The translations under genes were made by a program, and so were the position numbers. Below the pieces are notes generated by a model. The model saw only the letters and a list, made by a program, of their open reading frames with translations, did not search any database and was not told the origin of the DNA. Below, one piece after another: positions 63,986-64,000 of a stretch of DNA of 64,000 nt (the first letter of the stretch is position 1; each line of letters starts with the position of its first letter). Origin of the DNA: Ciborinia camelliae (taxonomy: Eukaryota; Ascomycota; Leotiomycetes; Helotiales; Sclerotiniaceae); the NCBI GenBank assembly GCA_025890175.1, contig JANPYM010000016.1, positions 186,001 to 250,000 of the forward strand, read 5' to 3'.

Positions 63986-64000
63986 GGGTTCGATGTGCTA

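Overview
The window reads as nuclear chromosome sequence from a filamentous ascomycete. Protein genes are split by short introns, mostly 40-110 nt. These have GT donors, RCTRAY-like branch points and AG acceptors. The genes are ones expected in Pezizomycotina: a SEC66 translocon subunit, an arginine-pathway carbamoyl-phosphate synthase with a mitochondrial leader, HRI1, PRP39 and a 2EXR protein. Intergenic DNA is full of (TAGG)n/(CCTA)n tracts and TACCTAGGTA palindromes, a texture I associate with Sclerotiniaceae (Botrytis/Sclerotinia type). That last placement is inference.

Layout. 1-16.6 kb is gene-dense: a partial DUF1746 (Dsc4-like) gene, a 2EXR gene, FRS2, a frameshifted G-patch/DUF4187 gene, a mitochondrial PPR gene divergent from ORC3, a small conserved gene, SEC66 and NPL4. 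16.6-20.5 kb is repeat-rich spacer. 20.5-28.3 kb holds an orphan Ser-rich gene, a tRNA-Ile(UAU) locus with an unusual D-loop interruption, a Ctr copper transporter, 3-hydroxyanthranilate dioxygenase, an FAH-family hydrolase and an orphan gene. 28.3-34 kb is gene-poor, with an AT-rich island, microsatellites and a 10-N assembly gap. 34-38.3 kb is the CPA2 gene. 38.3-47.6 kb has an intron-bearing tRNA-Ala(CGC), an RRM nucleolar protein, several minisatellites and a 935-residue two-helix membrane protein. 49-62.2 kb has an ADCK2/MCP2-like ABC1 kinase, cytochrome c heme lyase, HRI1, a membrane-anchored lipase-like alpha/beta hydrolase and PRP39. The right edge carries a decayed MFS transporter.

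No gene cluster with a shared specialised pathway is evident. Local groupings with possible meaning are: ORC3 and the PPR gene sharing a 61-bp divergent promoter with a MluI cell-cycle box; FRS2 with a perfect Gcn4/CPC1 box; and 3-hydroxyanthranilate dioxygenase convergent with an FAH-family enzyme. Mitochondrial function recurs (PPR, CPA2, ABC1 kinase, heme lyase).

The most unusual observation is at 22738-22929. A tRNA-Ile(UAU) can be folded perfectly only if an 85-nt segment is removed from the D-loop. That segment begins GTAAGT, ends TAG and carries a GCTAAT box, so it looks like a spliceosomal intron inside a tRNA gene that also has a normal anticodon-loop intron. All exon junctions here were set by eye from splice signals, frame and family similarity; none has transcript support.
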